Source: Planctomycetota bacterium (GTDB lineage: Bacteria; Planctomycetota; SZUA-567; JAFGGJ01). Taken from it: 64,000 nucleotides of DNA. The translations under genes were made by a program, and so were the position numbers. The stretch spans positions 1 through 64,000 of the forward strand of contig JAFGGJ010000082.1 of the NCBI GenBank assembly GCA_016930595.1. Reading direction: 5' to 3'. This document shows, piece after piece, positions 42,571 to 51,366 of this stretch (position 1 is the first letter of the stretch; each line of letters begins with the position of its first letter). Under the pieces are notes generated by a model that searched no databases, was not told the origin of the DNA, and worked only from the letters and a program-made list of their open reading frames with translations.

Positions 42571-42750
42571 GGGCGGCCTCCCGTCGCTGCCCCACGGGGA
42601 TCCCCCTGCCGTGGAACGGCCGCGGCGACAAGCGGCATACGGCGAGCCTGCGCGGCACACGGTGCGTGAATTCCCGGCTTGCCCTCATTGCGATCCCTTC
42701 CCCGTGGGTGCTTTCGGCCCGTTCGGTCGTAATCGGAAGGGCGCCCGCAG

Positions 42751-43002
42751 TCAGTTCTGCTCTGCCGCTACAACGCTTACTCGACGACGTGACTCGAACT
42801 TGACCGTGCCGTCCACAAGGGCGAACAGTGTGAAATCTCTTCCAAGCCCCACGTTCTTCCCGGGGTGAAAGCGTGTGCCTCGCTGCCGCACGAGAATATT
42901 GCCGGCGCGCACCACCTGCCCGGCGTATTTCTTGATGCCCAGGTACTTCGGGTTGCTGTCGCGGCCGTTCCGGCTTGAGCCTTGTCCTTGCTTGTGTGCC
43001 AT
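42751..43002 (-). CDS. rpmA: 50S ribosomal protein L27
   Basis: An 83-residue L27 protein: [20 protein letters not shown], then [20 protein letters not shown] and [18 protein letters not shown] all match the family. The length is normal. Upstream a strong promoter is visible. The usual partner rplU (L21) is not directly upstream, nor obg downstream, so the rplU-rpmA-obg operon is broken up in this genome. Confidence 0.97.
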   Translation of the reverse strand: MAHKQGQGSSRNGRDSNPKYLGIKKYAGQVVRAGNILVRQRGTRFHPGKNVGLGRDFTLFALVDGTVKFESRRRVSVVAAEQN

Positions 43003-43040
43003 TACCAGTTGCCTCCGTCGTTGCGTTTCTCGAATAATTC

Positions 43041-43068
43041 AGAATAGCCCGCCCATAATAAATGTCAA
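43041..43068 (-). promoter_or_regulatory. Promoter of rpmA
   Basis: On the minus strand, TTGACA (43068-43063) and TATTCT (43046-43041) are separated by 16 bases, about 40 bp upstream of rpmA and within the spacer to the RfaE-like gene. Confidence 0.65.
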
Positions 43069-43091
43069 GCAATTTGCCGCGTTTTGCACGG

Positions 43092-44114
43092 CTAGCGGAG
43101 CTGATCCAGAACGTCGCCAGCGGCGGGATTGCCCGTCGCTCCCACCTGCTGGACGGCGTATCTTGCCGAGGCGTTCCCCAGCCCGGCGGCTTCGGCCGGC
43201 GAGGCGCCGGCGGCCAGCGCAAGCACGAACGCCGCCGTGAAAGCGTCGCCCGCTCCGCATATGTCCAGTTCGCCCGTGGCCGGCCGGCAAGCCGCCAGGA
43301 CGGGCTCGACGCCCGCTCCAGGCACCACGAAAGCCCCCTTCTCTCCCATTGTCATGACCACCGGGCCGGCAAGCCTGCCGGAAACGTTCGCCGCCGCCGA
43401 TTCCGGGTCTTCTCCCGGCAGCCCAACGGCTGCCGCCGCTTTCTTTATCTCGATGTCATTGCCTTTTATCCACATGCCGCCGAAGGCCTCCGCCTTGTAC
43501 CGGCTGTCGGCCAGGAATATCTTGCCCGCATGGCGCCCCGCCTCTTTCACGATCTCGCCGGCGGCGTAGCGTGTCACAAGGTTGGGCGCGACCTGGTCCA
43601 TTACCACAAGCGCGTCGACGTCCTTCAGGGCGGCGTCCAGCGAAACCATCCATTCGTCCACCAGCGCCTTGCCGGCTTCGGTAGAGTTCACGAAATCCAG
43701 CCGGGCGTCTTCCTGCTCCGTCGTCTCCTCGAACCCTCGCAGCATCGGCTTGATGAACGCCGTGGTCGTCCAGTCCGGCGAAAGGACGGTGTGTCCGGCG
43801 CCTATCCCCAGCGAGCCCAGGATGTCCACCAGTTGTCGGCCGCGCCAGTCGTCGCCCAGCACCGTCGCCACCTGCACGTCGCCGGCGCCCAGCGTCTTCA
43901 GGGAGACGGCCACGTTGCCCCCGGCACCGGGCGAATATCTCTCGGCCACCACGGGTTTCATGTAGTGGGGGGTTTCCCGGCTGAGCTCCGAGAGCCGCAT
44001 GTCTATGGACCAGTAGGAATCCAGGCAAACGTCCCCCGTCACCGCAACGCTGATGCCGGACGCGGCTTCCAGAATTTCCTCCGCCCGCCCCCTGTCAAGC
44101 ACCTGCCTGTTCAT
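43092..44114 (-). CDS. RfaE1/HldE-like PfkB-family sugar kinase
   Basis: A 340-residue ribokinase-fold kinase. The N terminus [13 protein letters not shown] and the loop [20 protein letters not shown] match the kinase domain of HldE/RfaE, which phosphorylates D-glycero-D-manno-heptose 7-phosphate, and [12 protein letters not shown] holds catalytic D290. There is no C-terminal nucleotidyltransferase domain. It overlaps the HAD phosphatase gene by four bases (ATGA); a kinase next to a HAD phosphatase echoes the HldE/GmhB steps of ADP-heptose synthesis. The substrate is inferred, and may be another phosphosugar. Confidence 0.8.
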   Translation of the reverse strand: MNRQVLDRGRAEEILEAASGISVAVTGDVCLDSYWSIDMRLSELSRETPHYMKPVVAERYSPGAGGNVAVSLKTLGAGDVQVATVLGDDWRGRQLVDILGSLGIGAGHTVLSPDWTTTAFIKPMLRGFEETTEQEDARLDFVNSTEAGKALVDEWMVSLDAALKDVDALVVMDQVAPNLVTRYAAGEIVKEAGRHAGKIFLADSRYKAEAFGGMWIKGNDIEIKKAAAAVGLPGEDPESAAANVSGRLAGPVVMTMGEKGAFVVPGAGVEPVLAACRPATGELDICGAGDAFTAAFVLALAAGASPAEAAGLGNASARYAVQQVGATGNPAAGDVLDQLR

Positions 44115-44908
44115 GTCAATGCCTCCAGCAGCCGTTCCGGCTCAGTATACCCGGGGATGAGCAGCTGCGCCCCCGCCGATTTCAGCCTCCGTACCTTGGC
44201 CATGTCCCATCCGCCGCGCTTCGATTCGTCTCCCGCCACGCCCACGGTCCTGCCGCCGGCCTCGCGGCCGAAGCGTATCTCGACCGGGCCGTCTCCGAAT
44301 ACCACCAGCTCCGGCCCGCGTATGTCCCGTTCGTCCGCAATCTGCCGGATGACCCGGTCCTTGTCAAAATCCCTGTCCGAATCCCTGGCCCCGTAGATGC
44401 CGCCGTCGAAGTATGAAGTGAGCCCCAGCGCCGCAGCCTCCCGCCTGACGTCCGGTTCGTCGGTCCCGCTCGCGAGGTAGAGGGGAATGCCCGCCGAGGA
44501 AAGCCGCCCCAGGAATTCACTGGCGCCTTCCATCAGGTAGTCCCGCGGGGAAGCGCTCCCGGACTCCAGGGCCTCCAGCCGGCCCCCCACGGCCTTCATC
44601 AGCCTGTCCAGGTACAGGCGCTTGTAAGCCGTCGCATCGAGCGGCTCGCCGCCGAGACGCCCCACTTCGTCCGCCAGCCATTCCATCTGCAGGATGGTCC
44701 GTGTGCCCGTGTTGCGCTCGATGTAGTCGGCGACTTTTTCCTCCACGTCCGCCCCGGCCGACCCCGGCGCGGCGGTCAGCACTTCCACCATCACCGGCGC
44801 CATCGTTTCTTCCCACCCCGCGCGCAGCGTCGACAGCGTACCGTCGAAATCGAACAGCACGGCCCCGGGTTTTCCGGGGCGCATCTCGGCCAGCGTCACG
44901 ATATTCAT
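44111..44908 (-). CDS. HAD-superfamily hydrolase
   Basis: A 265-residue HAD phosphatase. Motif I is LFDFDGTLSTLRAGW, motif II lies in PLYLASGTDEPDV, a conserved Lys sits in FDKDRVIRQI, and motif IV is ELVVFGDGPVEIRFGREAGG (GDGPVE). A C1-type cap separates motifs I and II. It sits between a RfaE-like kinase (four-base overlap) and a UroD-like gene (four-base gap), so all three are one transcript. Probably a sugar-phosphate phosphatase. The substrate is not known. Confidence 0.82.
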   Translation of the reverse strand: MNIVTLAEMRPGKPGAVLFDFDGTLSTLRAGWEETMAPVMVEVLTAAPGSAGADVEEKVADYIERNTGTRTILQMEWLADEVGRLGGEPLDATAYKRLYLDRLMKAVGGRLEALESGSASPRDYLMEGASEFLGRLSSAGIPLYLASGTDEPDVRREAAALGLTSYFDGGIYGARDSDRDFDKDRVIRQIADERDIRGPELVVFGDGPVEIRFGREAGGRTVGVAGDESKRGGWDMAKVRRLKSAGAQLLIPGYTEPERLLEALT

Positions 44909-44912
44909 CGCT

Positions 44913-45905
44913 TCATCTTCCGGCCGGCTCCGGGTACCTGCCTTCCCTGCGCCATACGTCCAGCATCAGGTCGTATCGCTCCAGCCGCATGCCGGTGAAA
45001 ACACAGTTCGACGTGCAGAACACGTACCCGCCGCCGGGCGAGCCGTGCCTGATGGCATACCTGGCCGATTCTATCACTTCTTCGTCCGTCCCCGTGGTCA
45101 GCATGCCGCAGTTGACGTTGCCGCAAAGGCAGAGCTTGTCGCCGGCGAGACGCTTCACCTCAGCTATGTCCACGCCGGCCTGGGGGTCGATGGAATGCAG
45201 GGCGTCGGGGCCCGCGTCCACTATCTGGTCCAGGATGGGCATTATGTTGCCGTCGGTGTGCTTGACCGAGTAGAAACCCATCTCGCGGTAGGCCGTGCAT
45301 AACTGCTTCAGGTACGGCGTGACGACTTCCGCAAAAATGTCCGGCGGAAAGAACGGCGCCGTGTTGAAACAGTAGTCCGCACACATGCAGAAACCGTCCA
45401 GCCCCCCCTCCCGCTTGTAGCTCTCGGCGCGGGCCAGCATCCCGTCCGTCATCTGCTGGGCCTTGTCCTTGGCCTTCTCCGTCTCGGTCATGATCCAGAC
45501 CGAAAAGTCCATCATGCTGTCGCCGTGCGGAATGGAATAGGTGGCGTCGCCGGGCAGCGTCAGGAAAAACCTGTCCCCGGATATCTCTCGGATGCGCTGG
45601 ACCATGCGTATCCTCTCCTGCTCTCCCGGCGGGGTGCCCGTGATGTATATCGCGTCGTGCTCGTATTTCTCGGCCGTCTCGACGTAAATCCGGGCGATGT
45701 CCGTCCGGGTCAGCTCCCGCTCGGTTTCCGTCATCTGGTCCCACTGGCGGTAGACGCGATGTTCCGGATGCACCTTGCCGAACGCCTCCATCGTCAGGTA
45801 GAAGACCAGTTCGAACGTCGGTATCCTGCCGCGCATCGGTTGCTTGGTGAGCGCCGCCGTGAAACGCTCGCGGGGCGTCATTCTGTCACTGTCCAGGATT
45901 TCCAT
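44913..45905 (-). CDS. Uroporphyrinogen decarboxylase-family protein (MtaA-like)
   Basis: A 330-residue UroD-superfamily TIM-barrel protein. The opening MTPRERFTAALTKQPMRGRI matches the family start, and the candidate zinc-binding segments are VKHTDGNIMPILDQIVDAG and LCGNVNCGMLTTGT (His and Cys positions as in corrinoid methyltransferases). It is not a haem-pathway HemE: the conserved Arg-rich substrate motif is absent. Multiple copies of this family are frequent in PVC-type genomes, where they often serve demethylation or unknown roles. The ATG at 45905 has GGAGG six bases upstream. It heads the operon with the HAD and RfaE-like genes. Confidence 0.8.
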   Translation of the reverse strand: MEILDSDRMTPRERFTAALTKQPMRGRIPTFELVFYLTMEAFGKVHPEHRVYRQWDQMTETERELTRTDIARIYVETAEKYEHDAIYITGTPPGEQERIRMVQRIREISGDRFFLTLPGDATYSIPHGDSMMDFSVWIMTETEKAKDKAQQMTDGMLARAESYKREGGLDGFCMCADYCFNTAPFFPPDIFAEVVTPYLKQLCTAYREMGFYSVKHTDGNIMPILDQIVDAGPDALHSIDPQAGVDIAEVKRLAGDKLCLCGNVNCGMLTTGTDEEVIESARYAIRHGSPGGGYVFCTSNCVFTGMRLERYDLMLDVWRREGRYPEPAGR

Positions 45906-45942
45906 GAATCCTCCCATGCTTCTGCCTGCCGTGTTCGGAACA

Positions 45943-45970
45943 ATCTTATTGCCGGGAATTCCCCTCGCAA
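45943..45970 (-). promoter_or_regulatory. Promoter of the UroD-HAD-kinase operon
   Basis: On the minus strand, TTGCGA (45970-45965) and TAAGAT (45948-45943) are separated by 16 bases, about 40 bp upstream of the ATG. Confidence 0.45.
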
Positions 45971-46016
45971 GTCCGCAGGCGCGGATATTGCCGCCCGCTC
46001 CAGCGGCACGCGTCCC

Positions 46017-46032
46017 CCGGCCCCGCGGCCGG
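46017..46032 (-). terminator. GC-rich hairpin downstream of the CNNM genes
   Basis: CCGGCC and GGCCGG pair around CCGC, 23 bases after the stop of the CNNM gene. There is no T tract, so this is a weak terminator candidate. Confidence 0.25.
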
Positions 46033-46054
46033 ACCGGCGCCGCCATCCCCCCCG

Positions 46055-47050
46055 TCAGACCGGCCTGCCGTGCAGCAGGTAGTCCATTATCCTTGTGACG
46101 GTCACCACCCCGATGGCGACACGGCGCTCGTCGGTAACCACCCCGACGCTCCTGCGCGTGGCCCTCAGCCCTTCCAGCACTTCCTCCACCGGAGCGTCCG
46201 CCCGCACGAAAGCGACCTCCTTGATCGCGGGCGCGACGGGCTCTTCCGGCGCCATGCCCACAAGGTCGTAAAGATATACGACTCCGCCGAACCCGAACGC
46301 CCCGTCTTCCACGAGTACCGCGGCGTCATCGTAGCGCGCCGCCATCTCCACCGCTTCGCCCACGGTCGCTTCCGGCCCTACCACCGCCTGGAATACGATC
46401 CCTTCCGCCACGTTGGCCACCGCCCCCCGGAAGCGCCTCAGCACCACGTCCAGCACCGACTGCTGCGAAGGCTTGACCAGGCCGCGCTCGGCCGCCACCC
46501 CGCGTATGTACTCGTGTATCCCCTGCCGGCTGAAGGCTCTTTCGAGCATTCCCGCCAGCGACACCGCCTCGTCTTTTACGGGCAGCAGCCTCCTCAGCGC
46601 CGCCGCCGCCCCCAGCAGCAGCCACACCGCGGGCGCAAAAACCGTCTGGAATATCGACAGCAGGCGCGACGACTTGGGAAACCACGAATCCGCCGACCTC
46701 CTGAACCACCACTTGGACGTTATTTCCGCAAATACGAACACAAGCGGCGTCAGCAGCAGCGTCGCATACAGTTCCGCACGCGCACGGTCCGGCACGAACG
46801 CCGACGTTATCCCCATGGCTGCCTTCCCGGATATGTATACCGCCACGTTTGTCCCCACCAGCGTCGTTACCACCAGCGACGGGTGGTTCGAAACCAGGCG
46901 CAGCGACCGCCGCGCCAGGGCGTTCCCCTCGTCCGCCAGGTATCTCAGCCGTATCCTGCTCACGGCGTAGCTCGCCGTCTCGGCCCCGGAAAAAAACGCC
47001 TCGCAGACCAGGGCGCCCGCCAGCAGCACCGCGTCAGCCGTTATTGTCAT
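46055..47050 (-). CDS. CNNM/CorC-type membrane protein with CBS pair, lacking the C-terminal CorC domain
   Basis: A 331-residue protein with a CNNM membrane domain (about 1-160, including EAFFSGAETASYAVSRIRLR and FVFAEITSKWWFRR) and a degenerate CBS pair (about 200-330, ending VAIGVVTVTRIMDYLL). The C-terminal CorC_HlyC domain of the full-length family is missing. It overlaps its upstream paralogue by 17 bases, so both are made from one message and may form a heteromer. The family is linked to Mg2+/Co2+ efflux; the transport role here is inferred. Confidence 0.85.
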   Translation of the reverse strand: MTITADAVLLAGALVCEAFFSGAETASYAVSRIRLRYLADEGNALARRSLRLVSNHPSLVVTTLVGTNVAVYISGKAAMGITSAFVPDRARAELYATLLLTPLVFVFAEITSKWWFRRSADSWFPKSSRLLSIFQTVFAPAVWLLLGAAAALRRLLPVKDEAVSLAGMLERAFSRQGIHEYIRGVAAERGLVKPSQQSVLDVVLRRFRGAVANVAEGIVFQAVVGPEATVGEAVEMAARYDDAAVLVEDGAFGFGGVVYLYDLVGMAPEEPVAPAIKEVAFVRADAPVEEVLEGLRATRRSVGVVTDERRVAIGVVTVTRIMDYLLHGRPV

Positions 47051-48323
47051 CGCCGTCCTCGCCGCCCTCGGCCCTTACTTCCACTTCGACGATCCTGTGC
47101 TTTTCCACCCGCGTCACCACGAATTCTATCCCCGCCGTCCTCACGGTGTCGCCCTTCCGCGGCATTCTCTCCAGGTGGTGTATAATGAGCCCCGCTATCG
47201 TCGAGTAGGGGAGCTCTTCGGTCCCGTCGGGCAGGTCGTCACCGATCTCCATCAGGTCCGCCCACTCCCTGACCGGAAACCCCCCGGGCACCCGGTAGCC
47301 CCCGTCGGGCAGGGGCTGGGGATCCACGGCCGTGGATTCGAACTCGTCGCGCACTTCCCCCACAAAGACTTCTATCAGGTCCTCTATCGACGCTATCCCG
47401 GCAAAATCCCCGTACTCGTCCACTATCGCTACCATGTACTCCTTCGGGTGGCTGTGGAAATGCTCCAGCAGTTCGCTTGCACGCCCCCCTTCCGGAAAGT
47501 AGTGCATCTTCCTGCTCAGCGACGCCACCGGATCCCCGGACCGGCCGCGGTGTATCGCCTTGAGTATCTCCGGCGTGTGGACCGTTCCGATTACGTTCTG
47601 CTCGTTCTCGTCGAGCACCACTATGCGGTGGATCCCGGCGGGAGCCGCCGCAGACGCTGCTTCCGCCAGCGTCGTCCGCCCGCTTACCCGCACAACGTCC
47701 GTGCGCGGCACCATCACGTCTTTTGCACGGAGCGCCGACAGCGCCACTATGTCCAGCACCATCTCGCTCGATTTCCTGTCGATGTTCTTTTCGCGCCGCG
47801 ACAGGGTTATCAGGTACTGCAGCTCCTCCCGCGTCGCACGCGCTCTTTTCAGGGGTTTTTCGCGTCTCAGCAGCGGGCTGAGCACCCGGGCGATCCACCT
47901 GCCCACGAGGTTCTGGAACACGTACACCGGCAGCGCCACCACCCGGGCCGCAGCCGCCGGATAGCTCACCGCAACCGCCTTCGGCAGCACTTCCCCGAAT
48001 ACTATCACGCACGCCAGCATCGCCAGCCCGTAGCCGCCTGCCGCAACCGCGCTCCTGGTGCGCGCCGCTTCGTTCACTATCGACGCGCTCAACACGTAGA
48101 ACGATATGTTCACCAGCATGTTGCCGAATAGAATCGATACCAGCAGCCTCTGCGGCATCGAGCACAGCCGCGCCGCCAGCCTCCCCATTCCGCCCCCGCT
48201 CTTCATCCGGGACAGCGTAACGGCGTCCAGCGAAAACAGGGCGGTTTCCGATCCGGAAAAAAAACCGGAAAGCCCCAGCAGAACCACCATTATCGAAACC
48301 CTCGTCGGGTCCAGAACCTCCAT
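47034..48323 (-). CDS. HlyC/CorC (CNNM-CBS) family transporter
   Basis: A 429-residue membrane protein with the complete family layout: CNNM transmembrane domain (about 1-185, GFFSGSETALFSLDAVTLSR), a CBS pair (about 205-325, AKDVMVPRTDVVRVSGRTTL and YMVAIVDEYGDFAGIASIED) and the C-terminal CorC_HlyC domain (about 345-425, YRVPGGFPVREWADLMEIGD). It is probably involved in divalent-cation homeostasis. A metallophosphoesterase gene precedes it with a 24-base gap, and a shorter paralogue follows with overlap. Confidence 0.9.
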   Translation of the reverse strand: MEVLDPTRVSIMVVLLGLSGFFSGSETALFSLDAVTLSRMKSGGGMGRLAARLCSMPQRLLVSILFGNMLVNISFYVLSASIVNEAARTRSAVAAGGYGLAMLACVIVFGEVLPKAVAVSYPAAAARVVALPVYVFQNLVGRWIARVLSPLLRREKPLKRARATREELQYLITLSRREKNIDRKSSEMVLDIVALSALRAKDVMVPRTDVVRVSGRTTLAEAASAAAPAGIHRIVVLDENEQNVIGTVHTPEILKAIHRGRSGDPVASLSRKMHYFPEGGRASELLEHFHSHPKEYMVAIVDEYGDFAGIASIEDLIEVFVGEVRDEFESTAVDPQPLPDGGYRVPGGFPVREWADLMEIGDDLPDGTEELPYSTIAGLIIHHLERMPRKGDTVRTAGIEFVVTRVEKHRIVEVEVRAEGGEDGDDNNG

Positions 48324-48347
48324 GCGCCGCTTGTCCCCTGTCTTGCT

Positions 48348-49088
48348 CTATTGCCCGGCGAAAAGCCTCTCCGCCAGGAACGGATGCAGCCCCTGTTCGG
48401 CTATCCTCTTGGCCGTGCGCGATATGTCGTATTCCACGCGGTGGTAGTCTATCCATTCCCCGTCGAATGTCACGTAGCACGCCCGCGGGTCCCCGTCACG
48501 CGGCTGGCCCACCGAACCCACGCACGCATACAGTTTCGAATCCGTTATGTTGAACCTGTGTACCACTTCGTGCGGGTAGATGAACCCTTCGTCCGTCCCC
48601 AGGAACGCCCTGTGGTTGTGCCCGGTGAAGCATACGTTGAACCCCTGGAAATCCTGCCTTATCGTGTCCACCAGCTTTCTGAACGACGCGTACGAATCCG
48701 CCTCCCGCACGTAGTCCATCAGCGGGTCCTTTATCGAGCCGTGCACGAACAGCGCTTCCTCCTCGATGTACGCGCTCTTCAGCCCGTCCAGGTAGTCGAT
48801 GACTTCCTCCCCCATGTGTTTCACGAGCTGGACGCGCGTCCATTCGATCGCTTCCTCGGCTATCGGGTTGAATCCGTCCGCTCCGTGAACCACCGCATAT
48901 TCGTGGTTCCCCATCAGCACCACGTCGCAGTAATTGCGCACCCTCCTCAGGCATTCCACAGGGTCCGGCCCGTAGCCCACCGTGTCCCCCAGGCAGATCA
49001 CACGCTCCGCCTTGTGGCGCTCGGCATCCTTCATGACCGCCTCGAAGGCCGCTAGGTTGCCGTGGACGTCACTGAATATCAGGTCCAT
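48348..49088 (-). CDS. Calcineurin-like metallophosphoesterase, copy 3
   Basis: A 246-residue paralogue of the pair at 2450-4015, with intact ligands: D7-x-H9 in FSDVHGN, D35 in LGDTVGYGPDP, GNHEY, FVHGS and GHNH. It shares the VGSVGQPRDGDP signature and the C-terminal segment beginning YHRVEYDISRTAKRI. It overlaps the upstream small membrane-protein gene by 20 bases and precedes the CNNM pair closely. Cytosolic phosphoesterase, substrate unknown. Confidence 0.88.
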   Translation of the reverse strand: MDLIFSDVHGNLAAFEAVMKDAERHKAERVICLGDTVGYGPDPVECLRRVRNYCDVVLMGNHEYAVVHGADGFNPIAEEAIEWTRVQLVKHMGEEVIDYLDGLKSAYIEEEALFVHGSIKDPLMDYVREADSYASFRKLVDTIRQDFQGFNVCFTGHNHRAFLGTDEGFIYPHEVVHRFNITDSKLYACVGSVGQPRDGDPRACYVTFDGEWIDYHRVEYDISRTAKRIAEQGLHPFLAERLFAGQ

Positions 49089-49515
49089 CGCTGCCGTTTC
49101 CTCCGGTAGCCTTCTCGAGAAGTTTTTTCAATGCCGCCAGTTTTCGCTCCATCTCATTCATAAGATACCGTTCAGCGGGTACCAAGGTCTCATTTTCCAG
49201 CAATTTCAGGTCGTTCCCGGCTCTTTCGGCGTAGCGTGCGGCCCGTTCCGGGGCGCCGTTTTCCAGGGATTTCTCGGCACGGCCGATCTCGTACTCGATC
49301 CTGCCCAGGACGTTCCGCGGGGCAATTTCCGGGTCTTTTCGGCTGTTCGGCGGGCGGTTAACCGGTGAACTGTTAACCGGTGAACTGTTGGCAGGTGAAC
49401 GGTTGACGAGTTCGGATATGCCCCAGAGCGCGTATATGCCGGCGACGACGAGTACTATCATCAGGATGAATCTGCGGCGCTGGCGGTCATTGTCTTTCCG
49501 TGTTTCTGCGGTCAT
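49069..49515 (-). CDS. Small membrane-anchored protein with helical extracytoplasmic domain
   Basis: A 148-residue protein: charged N terminus, one transmembrane helix (about 16-35, FILMIVLVVAGIYALWGI), a short repeat linker (NSSPVN units, encoded by tandem 15-base repeats) and a helical C-terminal domain (about 70-135) with TPR-like spacing (RIEYEIGRAEKSLENGAPER). No family was recognised. It overlaps the metallophosphoesterase gene by 20 bases. Confidence 0.65.
   Translation of the reverse strand: MTAETRKDNDRQRRRFILMIVLVVAGIYALWGISELVNRSPANSSPVNSSPVNRPPNSRKDPEIAPRNVLGRIEYEIGRAEKSLENGAPERAARYAERAGNDLKLLENETLVPAERYLMNEMERKLAALKKLLEKATGGNGSDGPDIQ
49358..49402. repeat. Three tandem 15-bp repeat units within a coding linker
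   Basis: The unit TTAACCGGTGAACTG occurs at 49358-49372 and 49373-49387 exactly, with a degenerate third unit at 49388-49402. It encodes the repeated PVNSS/PANSS residues in the linker of the small membrane protein, and its copy number may vary by slippage. Confidence 0.8.
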
Positions 49516-49657
49516 CGGCGCGTCCTGTCGCCGGGAGAGCGGGCGGAAGCCGGGTCATCGTGGGGCGCTGCGGGGGCGGCTGTGGGAGGCGCCGCGGGCG
49601 TTTTCATGGACAGTCTCCTGCTGCCGGCCTGCGTAAGGGATGCGCCGCGTGCGGACG

Positions 49658-51307
49658 TTACTCTTCCGCTTCGGCCGGCGGGGCGGCGGCTTCCGCTCTG
49701 GGTGCCAGTTTGGTTTCCCAGTACCGGTAATAGGCGCCGTGGACGTACGAAGACCTGATGTAGGCCAGCATGGACATTTTGGTGCGGGAATAGAAGGTTT
49801 CCTTGTCGAAGTCGGCACGCGATGGCATTTTGCGGCTGACAAGCTGAACGGTCCTGAAGGATTCGTGTTCATCGTCTGGACAGTAGTGGATCGGCTCCAG
49901 TCCGACCTTGCCGACGGAGAGGAAACGGGCCTTGCCGTCGAGTTCGCCGGCCTGGACGGTGTAAGACTTGTCTAGGACGGAGGGATCTTTTTCGCCGCCG
50001 ATGACGGCGCCGGCGAGGAAAGTGGCCTCGTCTTCGGCTTTTTTCACGGCCTTTGAGCGGGCGAGTTTCCGGACGATGACGCCGCGGGACTCATCAAGGG
50101 ACATGGGGCTGGAAGGCTTGACGCCGAGGACGGATGCTGCGAGCCTGCCCTTGTCGCAGCGGACGTCGGGGATCAGGTTGGACCACGTGGCGGTTTCGCC
50201 GAGGTACATTTCCATTCTTGAGGCGTTCCCCAGGGATTTAAGGGATTTGAGGCCGTCCCTGGTCACCCAGTCGATAACGCCGTGCTTGAGGCCGTGTTTT
50301 GCCGAGGTGTCGGCGAAAAGGCTGACGAGTTCCTTTTCGGGAGTGCCTGGGTTATCTTCGGCGGCCTGGAGCATGTTGCCCAAGGCTTCGGTGAGTTCCT
50401 TGACGGCCGCGTCCATGGCTTCGCTGGAAAGGTCCCTGCCGCGCTCTTTTCTGAGGTTTTCCTCGACTTCCTTCTCGACCTCGTCGAAGGGTGTGTAGAC
50501 GGGGTCGCCGGCGTCCCCGCCGTCCTCGCGGTATCTGAGTTCCTTGAGTTTCTCATAATGAGCGGAGATTTCCTCGGGGCTCAGCTTCACTTTCTTCTCG
50601 AAGACGTTCTTGTCCGCCAGGACATAGAGGATCCGGTATTGAGAGGGATGAACAAGCGCGTCCGGGGCGTCTTCATCGACCTCCGAATGCTCCTTGTGGT
50701 AAGCCGCGATCTCTTCTTCGTTCGGGGCTTCGACTCTATCCATGAATTCGGCCACGGTGAATTCGGCGTACGTGAACGTCAGCTCCTGGCGCTCCCTGCG
50801 GTAGGAAAGAAAGACCTCTTCGTCGGAAAACAGGACCGAGGAGCGAACGATCCTGTCGAGTTCTTCGGCGGCCATGGCGTCGCTGATGACCTTGTGCACC
50901 TCAGCTGCCGTGACGCCGTGCTGCATGAGGTAGTCGCGGTAGGTTTTTTCGTCGAGTGAATCCACGCCGAGGTTATCCTTGATAATTGCGGTCACCTGTT
51001 CGCTTGCGGCGTCCGGGGAGGCCTGGACGCCGGACTGTGCGGCGATTTCCTGTCTTACCAGCTGGCGGAACAAGGCGCCCTGAGGGACGACGCGCCCCCT
51101 GTTGAGCGTGGTGTAGAGGCGTGAGAGGCGGGTGAATTCCTCATCGCCTATCTTGCGATCACCGATGCTGACTCTTACGCCGGAGACATTTGCGCCGCTA
51201 TTTTTTCCTTTATAGGCGCCCCAGGCGAAGACGAAGGTGATAACGACGATCACCGCGAGCGGCTTGAACACGGACTTCTGGTGCCGACGTAGCCAGTTCA
51301 GTGCCAA
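49658..51307 (-). CDS. PpiD/SurA-like periplasmic chaperone
   Basis: A 549-residue protein starting with TTG at 51307 (AAAGGAG upstream). An N-terminal transmembrane anchor (about 15-33, KPLAVIVVITFVFAWGAYK) is followed by a SurA_N-like helical domain (about 45-180, with QGALFRQLVRQEIAAQSGVQ and DEKTYRDYLMQHGVTAAEVH) and a second helical/beta part. A parvulin isomerase domain, expected between about 260 and 360 in PpiD, is not recognisable, so it may be a chaperone without isomerase activity. The C terminus ends in an Ala/Glu tail. Likely helps fold exported proteins at the inner membrane. Confidence 0.75.
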   Translation of the reverse strand: MALNWLRRHQKSVFKPLAVIVVITFVFAWGAYKGKNSGANVSGVRVSIGDRKIGDEEFTRLSRLYTTLNRGRVVPQGALFRQLVRQEIAAQSGVQASPDAASEQVTAIIKDNLGVDSLDEKTYRDYLMQHGVTAAEVHKVISDAMAAEELDRIVRSSVLFSDEEVFLSYRRERQELTFTYAEFTVAEFMDRVEAPNEEEIAAYHKEHSEVDEDAPDALVHPSQYRILYVLADKNVFEKKVKLSPEEISAHYEKLKELRYREDGGDAGDPVYTPFDEVEKEVEENLRKERGRDLSSEAMDAAVKELTEALGNMLQAAEDNPGTPEKELVSLFADTSAKHGLKHGVIDWVTRDGLKSLKSLGNASRMEMYLGETATWSNLIPDVRCDKGRLAASVLGVKPSSPMSLDESRGVIVRKLARSKAVKKAEDEATFLAGAVIGGEKDPSVLDKSYTVQAGELDGKARFLSVGKVGLEPIHYCPDDEHESFRTVQLVSRKMPSRADFDKETFYSRTKMSMLAYIRSSYVHGAYYRYWETKLAPRAEAAAPPAEAEE

Positions 51308-51366
51308 GGTATTGCTCCTTTCGGGAGAAGCGGTACAGCGTGAACTGCAGGGGGAACAGGATTACA

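Noticed and set aside
49358-49402. Possible CRISPR-like or regulatory direct repeats
   Set aside because: Units are adjacent without spacers and encode a repetitive linker in the membrane-protein frame.
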